NCBI GenBank assembly: GCA_014649155.1
Contig: BMSM01000014.1
Span: 1 to 64,000 of the forward strand
Source of the DNA: Streptomyces griseoviridis
GTDB lineage: Bacteria; Actinomycetota; Actinomycetes; Streptomycetales; Streptomycetaceae
Reading direction: 5' to 3'
Length of the DNA stretch: 64,000 nucleotides
In this document: positions 40,077 through 47,600 of the stretch, in pieces
How the letters are laid out: every line of letters starts with the position of its first letter
How positions within the stretch are numbered: the stretch's first letter is position 1
Made by a program: the position numbers and the translations under genes
The notes under the pieces: generated by a model
The model's input: the letters and a program-made list of their open reading frames with translations, nothing else
The model's database searches: none
Told to the model about the DNA's origin: nothing

Positions 40077-40760
40077 ATGAGACTGCTGCTCGTCGAGGAC
40101 GACAACCACGTCGCCGCCGCCCTGTCCGCGGTACTGGCACGCCACGGTTTCGACGTCACCCACGCGCGCAGCGGCGAGGAGGCCCTGCGCGCCCTGGTCC
40201 CCGAGAGCGACGGCTTCGGGGTCGTCCTCCTCGACCTCGGCCTGCCCGACCAGGACGGATACGAGGTCTGCGGCAAGATCCGCAAGCGCACCGCCACCCC
40301 GGTGATCATGGTGACCGCCCGTGCCGACGTCCGCTCCCGCATCCACGGCCTCAACCTCGGCGCCGACGACTACGTGGTCAAGCCGTACGACACCGGGGAA
40401 CTGCTCGCCCGTATCCACGCGGTCAGCCGGCGCACCGCCCACGAGGACGCGCCGAGCACGGAGCACGAGGTGCGGCTCGGAGCCGTGCACATCGAGCTGG
40501 CCACCCGCCAGGTACGGGTGGACGGTACGGCCGTCCAGCTCACCCGCAAGGAGTTCGACCTGCTCGCCCTGCTCGCCCAGCGCCCCGGGGTGGTCTTCCG
40601 CCGGGAGCAGATCATCAGCGAGGTGTGGCGCACGAGCTGGGAGGGCACAGGGCGCACTCTGGAGGTGCACGTCGCCTCCCTGCGCTCCAAGCTCCGCCGG
40701 CCGGCGCTGATCGAGACCGTCCGCGGCGTCGGCTACCGCCTCGTCGCCCCCGCCGCGTAG
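40077..40760 (+). CDS. gluR: GluR: OmpR-type response regulator for glutamate
   Basis: 227 residues. The receiver domain has Glu7/Asp8/Asp9, phospho-accepting Asp53 in 'VVLLDLGLPDQDG' and the lysine in 'YVVKPYDTGE'. A winged-helix output domain (about 128-225, 'LTRKEFDLLALLAQRPGVV', 'IETVRGVGYRL') follows. It lies beside gluABCD exactly as GluR of S. coelicolor, which responds to extracellular glutamate and activates uptake. ATG 40077 has GAAGGGGGA upstream. gluK follows after 12 nt. Confidence 0.92.
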   Translation: MRLLLVEDDNHVAAALSAVLARHGFDVTHARSGEEALRALVPESDGFGVVLLDLGLPDQDGYEVCGKIRKRTATPVIMVTARADVRSRIHGLNLGADDYVVKPYDTGELLARIHAVSRRTAHEDAPSTEHEVRLGAVHIELATRQVRVDGTAVQLTRKEFDLLALLAQRPGVVFRREQIISEVWRTSWEGTGRTLEVHVASLRSKLRRPALIETVRGVGYRLVAPAA

Positions 40761-40772
40761 CGGGCCGGCCGG

Positions 40773-42170
40773 GTGCGCGCGCGTCTGCTGCCCCTGCTCA
40801 TCGTCCTGCTGGCGGCGGTGCTGCTCGCCTTCGGCGTGCCGCTCGCCGTCAGCGTGGCCCGCGCCGAACAGCAGGAGACGGTCGTCGACCGCATCGACGA
40901 CACGGCGCGCTTCGCGGCGCTCGCCCAGTTCGTCGGGGACGCCCCCTCCGGGTCCCGCACCACGCCCACCGAGCGGCTGGAGACCCTCCAGAGCGAGCTG
41001 ACCAGTTACTACGAGGTCTACGACATCCGGGCCGCGGTCTTCTACACCAATCACATCCCCATGGCCAACGCCCCGACGACCTGGTTCCTCCCCCAGGAGG
41101 GCGAGGTGCGCGACGCCTTCGACGAGGCGCTGCTCAGCCGCCGCAGCCACGACCCCGCCCAGGTGTGGCCCTGGGAGAGCGGCCGGCTGGTGGTGGCCTC
41201 GCCGGTCATCCGGGACGGCGACGTCGTCGCGGTGGTGGTCACCGACTCGCCCACCGGCCCGATGCGCTCGCGCACCCTGGACGGCTGGCTGGTGATCGCC
41301 GCCGGGGAGATCGCCGCGATGGCCCTGGCCGTCGGCGCCGCCCTGCGGCTCACCGGCTGGGTGCTGCGCCCCGTACGGGTCCTGGACGCCACCACCCACG
41401 ACATCGCCACCGGACGCCTCAAGTCCCGGGTCGCCCCCTCCGGGGGGCCGCCGGAGCTGCGGCGCCTGGCCCGGTCGTTCAACGAGATGGCGGACAACGT
41501 CGAGAACGTCCTGGAGCAGCAGCGCGCCTTCGTCGCCGACGCCTCCCACCAGCTGCGCAACCCGCTGGCCGCGCTGCTGCTCCGCATCGAGCTGCTCGCC
41601 TTCGAGCTGCCCGAGGGCAGCGCGGAGATCGCCTCCGTCCAGACCGAGGGCAAGCGCCTGGCCCGGGTCCTGGACGACCTGCTCGACCTGGCGCTGGCCG
41701 AGCACGCCGCACCCGACCTGCGGATCACCGACATCGGCGCGCTGGCCTCCGAACGGGTCGCGGCCTGGTCGCCGACCGCCGCCGCCAAGGGCGTGGTGCT
41801 GGCCGGCGACTGCCCGCCCACCACCGCCTGGGCGGACCCGGTGGCCCTCTCCAGCGCCCTCGACGCGGTCGTCGACAACGCGCTGAAGTTCACGCCCGAG
41901 GGCGAGACCGTGCAGGTCACGGTCGCCTCCGACGGCAGCTCGTCGACCGTCGTCGTCGCCGACCGCGGCCCCGGCCTGACCGACGAGGAACTCTCCCGCG
42001 TCGGGGACCGTTTCTGGCGCAGCGGCCGGCACCAGAACATCAAGGGCTCCGGGCTCGGCCTGTCCATCTGCCGCGCCCTGCTCGCGGCGGGCGGCGGCAC
42101 GATCACCTACGACCACCACCACCCGCACGGGCTGAAGGTGACGGTGACGGTGCCCCGGCACCAGCCGTGA
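40773..42170 (+). CDS. gluK: GluK: glutamate-sensing histidine kinase
   Basis: 465 residues. A membrane segment (about 5-28), an extracytoplasmic sensor domain (about 29-170), a second membrane segment (about 172-195) and a HAMP linker precede HisKA, with His259 in 'ADASHQLRNPLAAL', and HATPase_c ('VVDNALKF', 'DRGPGLTDEE', 'GSGLGLSI'). The sensor domain is small, without a PAS signature by eye, and presumably contacts glutamate or a binding protein. GTG 40773 starts 12 nt after gluR; the ribosome site is weak, suggesting coupling. Confidence 0.92.
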   Translation: MRARLLPLLIVLLAAVLLAFGVPLAVSVARAEQQETVVDRIDDTARFAALAQFVGDAPSGSRTTPTERLETLQSELTSYYEVYDIRAAVFYTNHIPMANAPTTWFLPQEGEVRDAFDEALLSRRSHDPAQVWPWESGRLVVASPVIRDGDVVAVVVTDSPTGPMRSRTLDGWLVIAAGEIAAMALAVGAALRLTGWVLRPVRVLDATTHDIATGRLKSRVAPSGGPPELRRLARSFNEMADNVENVLEQQRAFVADASHQLRNPLAALLLRIELLAFELPEGSAEIASVQTEGKRLARVLDDLLDLALAEHAAPDLRITDIGALASERVAAWSPTAAAKGVVLAGDCPPTTAWADPVALSSALDAVVDNALKFTPEGETVQVTVASDGSSSTVVVADRGPGLTDEELSRVGDRFWRSGRHQNIKGSGLGLSICRALLAAGGGTITYDHHHPHGLKVTVTVPRHQP

Positions 42171-42178
42171 GCGGGCGG

Positions 42179-43174
42179 TCAGGGCTTGACGGAGGCGTAG
42201 TACCGCCGGGCGCCCTCGTGGAGCTGGAGGGGGTCGGTGTAGATCGCCGTACGCAGGTCGACCAGTTGCGCGGAGTGGACGTGCGCGCCGATGCTGTCCC
42301 GGGTCTCGATCACCGTACGGGTCAGCCACTCGGTGATCCGGGGGTCGGCGTCGTCCCGGGCGATCAGTACGTTGGCCACCGCCATGGTCTCCAGCGGGTA
42401 GCCGTTCTGGACCGTGGGGTAGGCCGACTCGGGCATGTTGGTGGACCGGTAGTAGCGGGTGGGGCCGGGCTGGTCGTGCAGCTCGGCGACGACGTCCTCC
42501 TCGATCGGAACGAACCGGAAGGACGGCGTCCGGGCGATCCGCTGCAATCCGTCCGTGGGCAGCCCGCCCGACCAGAAGAACGCGTCCAGGCCCTGCCCGA
42601 GCCGCTTGGGCCCGGTGTCGATGCCGTCGGCGGACGGTGTGATGTCCGTCTCCGGGTCGATGCCCACGGCCTCCAGCACCCGGGTGGCGATCAGCCGCAC
42701 GCCCGAGTCGGGCAGCCCGATGGCGACCCGCTTGCCCCGCAGGTCGGCGACGGACTGGATGGTGGAGTCGACCGGGACGACGAGCTGGACGTAGTCGTCG
42801 TACAGCCGCGCCACGCCGCGCAGCCGGTCCGCGCCGGGGCGGTCGTCGAAGGCGTACGTCTCCACCGCGTCGGCCGCGGCGACCGCGTAGTCGGCCGCGC
42901 CGGTCGCCACCCGCTCGACGTTCTCCTGGGACCCCGCGCTGGTGAGCAGCCGCACCTTCAGCCCCGGCATGTCCTTGCGCAGCTCGGCGCGGAGCAGGTC
43001 GCCGTACTCGTGGTAGACCCCGGCGCGGGTGCCGGTGCTGAAGGTGATCGTCCCGCTCGGCGGTTCCTCGCCCAGGGGCAGCAGCCACCACAGCAGCAGG
43101 CCGAACGCGACGACGGCCGCCGCGGCGGCGGTCAGGAGCCGGCGCGGGCCGAACCGGGAGAACAGCGTGGGCAT
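42179..43174 (-). CDS. TAXI-type (TRAP-associated) solute-binding protein
   Basis: 331 residues. An N-terminal hydrophobic segment (about 12-33, 'LLTAAAAAVVAFGLLLWWLLP') acts as uncleaved anchor or signal. The rest is the TAXI solute-receptor fold: 'ITFSTGTRAGVYHEYGDLLRAEL', 'LLTSAGSQENVERVATGAADYAV', 'LRGKRVAIGLPDSGVRL' in pieces. Family members bind glutamate or related acids and normally serve TRAP permeases, but no TRAP permease lies in the window. It converges on gluK with only 8 nt between the stops. An AGGA ribosome site lies about 9 nt upstream of ATG 43174. Confidence 0.85.
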   Translation of the reverse strand: MPTLFSRFGPRRLLTAAAAAVVAFGLLLWWLLPLGEEPPSGTITFSTGTRAGVYHEYGDLLRAELRKDMPGLKVRLLTSAGSQENVERVATGAADYAVAAADAVETYAFDDRPGADRLRGVARLYDDYVQLVVPVDSTIQSVADLRGKRVAIGLPDSGVRLIATRVLEAVGIDPETDITPSADGIDTGPKRLGQGLDAFFWSGGLPTDGLQRIARTPSFRFVPIEEDVVAELHDQPGPTRYYRSTNMPESAYPTVQNGYPLETMAVANVLIARDDADPRITEWLTRTVIETRDSIGAHVHSAQLVDLRTAIYTDPLQLHEGARRYYASVKP

Positions 43175-43269
43175 GGCCGCGATCCTGCCAGCCGGTCCGT
43201 CCGCTGACCAGGGCGGTCGGACGGGACTGTCGGACGGGACTGTCGGAGGGGATCGTTACAGTCGGGTCC

Positions 43270-43677
43270 ATGAGTTCCTCCCCCGCAGACCTGGTCCGTG
43301 CCTTCCACCACGCCTTCGGACTGGCCGCGCGCAGCACCCCGGCGCGCGTGGCGCCGGAACTCGCCGCGCACCGCGCCGAGCTGCTCGCGGAGGAGGCCGC
43401 CGAGGTCGCGGAGGTCTCCGTGGACGGCCCGCTGGACCGGCTCGCGCACGAACTGGCGGACGTGGTCTACGTCGCCTACGGCACGGCCCTGGTCCACGGC
43501 ATCGACCTGGACGCGGTGATCGCGGAGATCCACCGGTCCAACATGACCAAGCTGGGCCCCGACGGCCAGGTCAGCCGCCGGGCCGACGGCAAGGTCCTCA
43601 AGGGGGAGCACTACGAGGCGCCGGACGTGGCGGGGGTGCTGCGGCGGCAGGGGTGGGTGCCGGCCGAAGGCGACTGA
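43270..43677 (+). CDS. MazG-superfamily nucleotide pyrophosphohydrolase-like protein
   Basis: 135 residues. An all-alpha NTP-PPase of the MazG/PRA-PH type with the metal-binding 'EEAAEVAE' helix and 'HELADVVYV'. The tail 'HRSNMTKLGPDGQVSRR' and 'DGKVLKGEHYEAPD' is typical of a small house-cleaning or phage-type subgroup. The substrate is unknown, probably a noncanonical nucleoside triphosphate. TACAGT (43257-43262) lies 7 nt before the ATG and no ribosome site is present, so it is likely leaderless. Confidence 0.87.
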   Translation: MSSSPADLVRAFHHAFGLAARSTPARVAPELAAHRAELLAEEAAEVAEVSVDGPLDRLAHELADVVYVAYGTALVHGIDLDAVIAEIHRSNMTKLGPDGQVSRRADGKVLKGEHYEAPDVAGVLRRQGWVPAEGD

Positions 43678-43687
43678 AGGGCGGGGC

Positions 43688-43726
43688 GCCCGGTCCTCCG
43701 GACGCGCCCCGCCCGGAGGACCGGGC
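43688..43726. terminator. Hairpin between the MazG-like gene and the antiporter gene
   Basis: A perfect 14-bp stem (43688-43701 with 43713-43726) has an 11-nt loop. It starts 11 nt after the MazG-like stop and can also serve the convergent antiporter gene. No T run follows. The 150 bp between it and the antiporter stop carries nothing recognisable. Confidence 0.75.
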
Positions 43727-43877
43727 CCCCGGCCCGCCTCCGCCCGATCCGGGGAACCGGCGTGGCCCGGCCCCCCTCCGCCGCGCCCGCCTCCGCCCGG
43801 TCCGCCCCGCCCCCGGGGCTGACCCCGCCCCGGCCCGGTCCGACCCCGTGCGGCTCCCCGTGCGGCGGGACCCCGCC

Positions 43878-45119
43878 TCAGTCCGCCACCGACGACGCCT
43901 CCGCGCCCGCCGGCCGCGACGCCTCCCGCGGCACGTCCGGGCGGCGGTCCTGCCGGTCGTTCCGGCGCCGGGCCAGCCAGGTCGCGACGGACTCGGTGTA
44001 GCGGGCGGTGAGCGGCCCGAGGATCACCAGGATCAGGACGTACGCCGTCGCCAGCGGGCCGAGGGACGGCTCGATCCCGGCCGACACCGCCAGCCCGGCG
44101 ATGACGATCGAGAACTCGCCGCGGGCCACCAGCGCGCCGCCCGCCCGCCAGCGTCCCTTGACCGAGATCCCGGCGCGCCGCGCGGCCCAGTACCCGGTGG
44201 CGATCTTCGTCAGCGCGGTCAGGACGGCCAGCGCCAGCGCGGGCAGCAGCACCGGCGGGATGCTCGCCGGGTCGGTGTGCAGCCCGAAGAAGACGAAGAA
44301 CACCGCCGCGAACAGGTCCCGCAGCGGACTCAGCAGCGTGTGCGCGCCCTCCGCGACCTCCCCGGACAGGGCGATGCCCACCAGGAACGCCCCGACCGCC
44401 GCCGACACCTGGAGCTGCTGGGCCACGCCCGCCACCAGGATCGTCAGCCCCAGCACCACGAGCAGCAGCTTCTCCGGGTCGTCACTGGAGACGAACCGCG
44501 AGATCAGCCGGCCGTAGCGGACCGCCACGAACAGCACCAGCCCGGCCGCGCCCAGCGCGATCGCCAGGGTGACGCTGCCCGTCATCAGCCCGGCCCCGGC
44601 CACCAGCGCCGTGACGATCGGCAGGTACACCGCCATCGCCAGGTCCTCCAGGACCAGCACGCTGAGGATGACCGGGGTCTCCCGGTTGCCGACCCGGCCG
44701 AGATCGCCGAGCACCTTGGCGATCACCCCGGACGACGAGATCCACGTGACACCGGCGAGGACGACGGCGGCCACCGGGCCCCAGCCCATCAGCAGCGCCG
44801 CGATCGCGCCCGGCAGGGCGTTGAACGCGCAGTCGACGAGACCCGCCGGATAGTGCGACTTCAGGTTGGTGACCAGGTCACCGGCGGTGTACTCCAGGCC
44901 CAGCATCAGCAGCAGCAGGATGACGCCGATCTCGGCGCCGGTCGCGACGAACTCCTCGCTCGCGCCCAGCGGCAGCAGCCCGCCCTCGCCGAAGGCCAGC
45001 CCGGCGAGCAGGTACAGGGGAATGGGGGAGAGCCCGAACCGCCCGGCGAACCGGCCGAGCAGGCCGAGACCCAGGATGATGGAACCGAACTCGATCAGCA
45101 GAACCGCGGAAGAGTGCAC
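43878..45119 (-). CDS. cpeB: CPA2 cation/proton antiporter (KhtU/CpeB type)
   Basis: 413 residues with about twelve membrane segments across 5-385, of the monovalent cation:proton antiporter-2 family ('GLSPIPLYLLAGLAFGEGG', 'LLLLMLGLEYTAGDLV', 'VSAAVGAFLVGIALSGEVA'). There is no C-terminal RCK domain; the regulatory part is the separate upstream protein, as in Bacillus KhtT-KhtU. The layout matches the streptomycete CpeA-CpeB pair reported to respond to c-di-AMP; I assign the name from layout and not from alignment. GTG 45119 lies 4 nt after the partner gene. It exports K+ or NH4+ in exchange for protons, by family. Confidence 0.85.
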   Translation of the reverse strand: MHSSAVLLIEFGSIILGLGLLGRFAGRFGLSPIPLYLLAGLAFGEGGLLPLGASEEFVATGAEIGVILLLLMLGLEYTAGDLVTNLKSHYPAGLVDCAFNALPGAIAALLMGWGPVAAVVLAGVTWISSSGVIAKVLGDLGRVGNRETPVILSVLVLEDLAMAVYLPIVTALVAGAGLMTGSVTLAIALGAAGLVLFVAVRYGRLISRFVSSDDPEKLLLVVLGLTILVAGVAQQLQVSAAVGAFLVGIALSGEVAEGAHTLLSPLRDLFAAVFFVFFGLHTDPASIPPVLLPALALAVLTALTKIATGYWAARRAGISVKGRWRAGGALVARGEFSIVIAGLAVSAGIEPSLGPLATAYVLILVILGPLTARYTESVATWLARRRNDRQDRRPDVPREASRPAGAEASSVAD

Positions 45120-45123
45120 CGGA

Positions 45124-45609
45124 TCACTCCCGCCCGAGTATCGCCGCGGCGGCGTCGACGCCTTCTCGGGTGCCGATGACGATCACCGTGTCCCCGCCCA
45201 TCAGACGGAAGTCCGGCGTGGGGGACGGGACCGCCTCGGCGTGCCGCAGCACGGCCACGATCGACGCGCCCGTCTCCGTCCGCATCCGCGTGTCACCCAG
45301 CAGCCGCCCGTTCCACTGCGAGGTCGCGGACACCTCGATCCGCTCCGCCACCAGCCCCAGGTCGGAGGTGTGCAGCAGGCTGGCGCTGTGGTGCGACGGC
45401 TTCAGCGCGTCGATCAGCGCCCCCGCCTCCGAGGAGGTCAGCTTCAGGGACTGGGCGCAGGAGTCGGGGTCGTCGGCCCGGTACACGTTGACCGTGCGGG
45501 CGCCGTCACGGTGCGCCACCACCGACAGCTGGCGGTGTTCGCGGGTCACCAGGTCGTACTGGACCCCGATACCCGGCAGCGGCGTCGCCCTCAGGCGTGG
45601 AGCGGACAC
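45124..45609 (-). CDS. cpeA: RCK_C-domain regulator of the antiporter (KhtT/CpeA type)
   Basis: 161 residues. An N-terminal domain of about 80 residues precedes an RCK_C/TrkA-C ligand-binding domain (about 85-160, 'MRTETGASIVAVLRHAEAVPSPTPDFRLMGGDTVIVIGT' in pieces). It is soluble and lies 4 nt upstream of the antiporter gene, so the pair is co-translated. Streptomycete CpeA binds c-di-AMP; that ligand is inferred here. GGGGAAG just upstream of GTG 45609 is the ribosome site. It is divergent from the kinase gene at 45711. Confidence 0.82.
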   Translation of the reverse strand: MSAPRLRATPLPGIGVQYDLVTREHRQLSVVAHRDGARTVNVYRADDPDSCAQSLKLTSSEAGALIDALKPSHHSASLLHTSDLGLVAERIEVSATSQWNGRLLGDTRMRTETGASIVAVLRHAEAVPSPTPDFRLMGGDTVIVIGTREGVDAAAAILGRE

Positions 45610-45710
45610 GTGTCTTCCCCTCGTTCGTTCTCTCGCTGTGCCGCGCCGCCGGCCCGTACGGGTGTCCGATGACGCGTCGCCATGCTGTCACCCGCGCGTA
45701 CGGTGGCGAT

Positions 45711-46865
45711 ATGGGTGTCGTGACGGATATACGCAACCGGCCGGGAGTACGGAGACTGCTCCCGGCGGTGTCGCGCGCCGGATCGGAGCGGCCGACGGGA
45801 CCCGCGCGAGCCGGAGGGAGCGGGAAGACGACCGTGTCGCTGTTCTGGCGGATCTTCTCGCTCAACGCCACGGGCCTGGTCCTGGCCACCGCGCTGCTGC
45901 TCGGGCCGGTCACCGTCTCCACCCCCGTCCTGCCGCACGAGGCGCTGATCCTCCTCGGCGGGCTGGCCGCGCTCCTCGTCGGCAACGCGGTCGTGCTCCG
46001 GGTCGGGCTCGTCCCCCTGCGCCGGCTCGGGCGGGCCATGTCCACCGCCGACCTGCTGCGCCCCGGCGCCCGCCCCGAGGTGTCCGGACCGGCCGAGGCC
46101 GCCGAGCTGATCGCCACCTACAACACGATGCTCGACCGGCTCCAGGCGGAGCGCGCGGCCGGGGCCGGGCACGCCCTGCACGCCCAGGAGCGCGAGCGCC
46201 ACCGCATCGCCCGGGAACTGCACGACGAGGTCGGCCAGACCCTCACCGCCGTCCTGCTCCAGCTCAAGCGGGTCGCCGACCGGGTCCCCGCCGACCTGCG
46301 CGACGAGGTGAGCCAGACGCAGGAGGCCACCCGGGCCGGGCTGGACGAGATCCGCCGCATCGCCCGCCGGCTGCGCCCCGGCGTCCTGGAGGAACTGGGC
46401 CTGGCCAGCGCCCTGCGGTCGCTCGCCGCCGAGTTCACCCACCACGGACTCACCGTCCGCCACCACGTCCCCGGTGACCTGCCGCCGCTCTCCCCGGAGG
46501 CGGAACTGGTGATTTACCGGGTCGCCCAGGAGGGCCTGACCAACACCGCCCGGCACTCCGCCGCCGACCGCGCCGAGATCACCCTGCGCAGCCTGCCCGA
46601 CGCCGTCGACCTCCTTGTCCGCGACAACGGCACCGGCCTGGGCGACGCCCCCGAGGGCGCGGGGCTCGCCGGCATGCGCGAGCGCGCCCTGCTGGTGGGA
46701 GCCGACCTGAGCGTGGGCCCCGGACCGGGCGCGCGGGGCACCGACGTACGCCTGCGGGTGCCCCTCGCGCCCGCCGGAACCGATCCCCACGCGCGCGTGC
46801 CCGCCGTCCCCGCCGGAACCGGCTCCCACGCGCGCGTGCCCCCCGACACCGGAGGCCACCGATGA
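45711..46865 (+). CDS. NarL-type sensor histidine kinase
   Basis: 384 residues, orthologous by context to S. coelicolor SCO5784, whose system influences the switch to secondary metabolism. Two membrane segments (about 45-65 and 72-92) with almost no external loop suggest intramembrane sensing. HAMP follows, then HisKA_3 with His171 in 'ARELHDEVGQT' and HATPase_c ('VAQEGLTNTARHS', 'DNGTGLGDAPEGAGLAGMRER' in pieces). The C-terminus carries an imperfect 39-bp duplication ('PAGTDPHARVP', 'PAGTGSHARVP'). TACGGT (45699-45704) lies 6 nt before the ATG: probably leaderless. Confidence 0.9.
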   Translation: MGVVTDIRNRPGVRRLLPAVSRAGSERPTGPARAGGSGKTTVSLFWRIFSLNATGLVLATALLLGPVTVSTPVLPHEALILLGGLAALLVGNAVVLRVGLVPLRRLGRAMSTADLLRPGARPEVSGPAEAAELIATYNTMLDRLQAERAAGAGHALHAQERERHRIARELHDEVGQTLTAVLLQLKRVADRVPADLRDEVSQTQEATRAGLDEIRRIARRLRPGVLEELGLASALRSLAAEFTHHGLTVRHHVPGDLPPLSPEAELVIYRVAQEGLTNTARHSAADRAEITLRSLPDAVDLLVRDNGTGLGDAPEGAGLAGMRERALLVGADLSVGPGPGARGTDVRLRVPLAPAGTDPHARVPAVPAGTGSHARVPPDTGGHR

Positions 46866-47533
46866 ACGCCCATTCCCCGCCGCGCCCCCCGATCCGCGTC
46901 CTGCTCGCCGACGACCACACCCTCGTACGCCGGGGGGTACGCCTGATCCTGGACGGCGAGCCCGACCTGACGGTCGTCGCGGAGGCGGGGGACGGCGCCG
47001 AGGCGGTCACGGCGGCCCGCGCCGGCGACGTGGACCTCGCCGTCCTGGACGTGGCGATGCCCCGCATGACCGGCCTCCAGGCGGCCCGCGAACTCTCCCG
47101 CCGCCTGCCCGACCTGCGCATCCTCATCCTGACGATGTACGACAACGAGCAGTACTTCTTCGAGGCCCTCAAGGCGGGCGCCTGCGGATACGTCCTCAAA
47201 TCGGTCGCCGACCGCGACCTGGTCGAGGCGTGCCGGGCCGCCGTCCGCGACGAGCCCTTCATCTACCCGGGCGCCGAGCGCGCCCTGGTCCGCGCCTACC
47301 TCGACCGTCTGCACCGGGGCGACGGCCTGCCCGCGCGGCCGATCACCGAGCGCGAGGAGGAGATCCTCAAGCTCGTCGCCGAGGGCCACACCTCGAAGGA
47401 GATCGGCGAACTGCTCTTCATCAGCGCCAAGACCGTCGAACGCCACCGCGCCAACCTGCTCCAGAAACTCGGCGTGCGCGACCGCCTGGAGCTGACCCGG
47501 TACGCGATCCGGGCGGGCCTGATCGAGCCCTGA
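46862..47533 (+). CDS. NarL/LuxR-type response regulator
   Basis: 223 residues. The receiver domain has Asp17/Asp18 and phospho-accepting Asp63 in 'LAVLDVAMPRMTG'; the lysine is in 'GYVLKSVAD'. A LuxR-type helix-turn-helix (about 155-215, 'ITEREEEILKLVAEGHTSKEIGELLFIS') follows. Its ATG overlaps the kinase stop (ATGA), so the pair is translationally coupled. It matches the SCO5785 position. The 67-bp gap after it carries the miaB promoter. Confidence 0.92.
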   Translation: MNAHSPPRPPIRVLLADDHTLVRRGVRLILDGEPDLTVVAEAGDGAEAVTAARAGDVDLAVLDVAMPRMTGLQAARELSRRLPDLRILILTMYDNEQYFFEALKAGACGYVLKSVADRDLVEACRAAVRDEPFIYPGAERALVRAYLDRLHRGDGLPARPITEREEEILKLVAEGHTSKEIGELLFISAKTVERHRANLLQKLGVRDRLELTRYAIRAGLIEP

Positions 47534-47600
47534 CCAGCGGCTGGAGCGGTTGTCCACCGGCCGCCGGGGTCACTGCCGCGGACCGCCTACCCTTATTGCC

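Noticed and set aside
39981..43337. Minus-strand open frame of 1118 codons over gluR/gluK and the TAXI gene
   Set aside because: It is antisense to gluR and gluK and out of frame with the TAXI gene; composition is that of a shadow frame.
43029..45179. Plus-strand frame over the MazG-like and antiporter genes
   Set aside because: Out of frame with the MazG-like gene and antisense to the antiporter; no motif.
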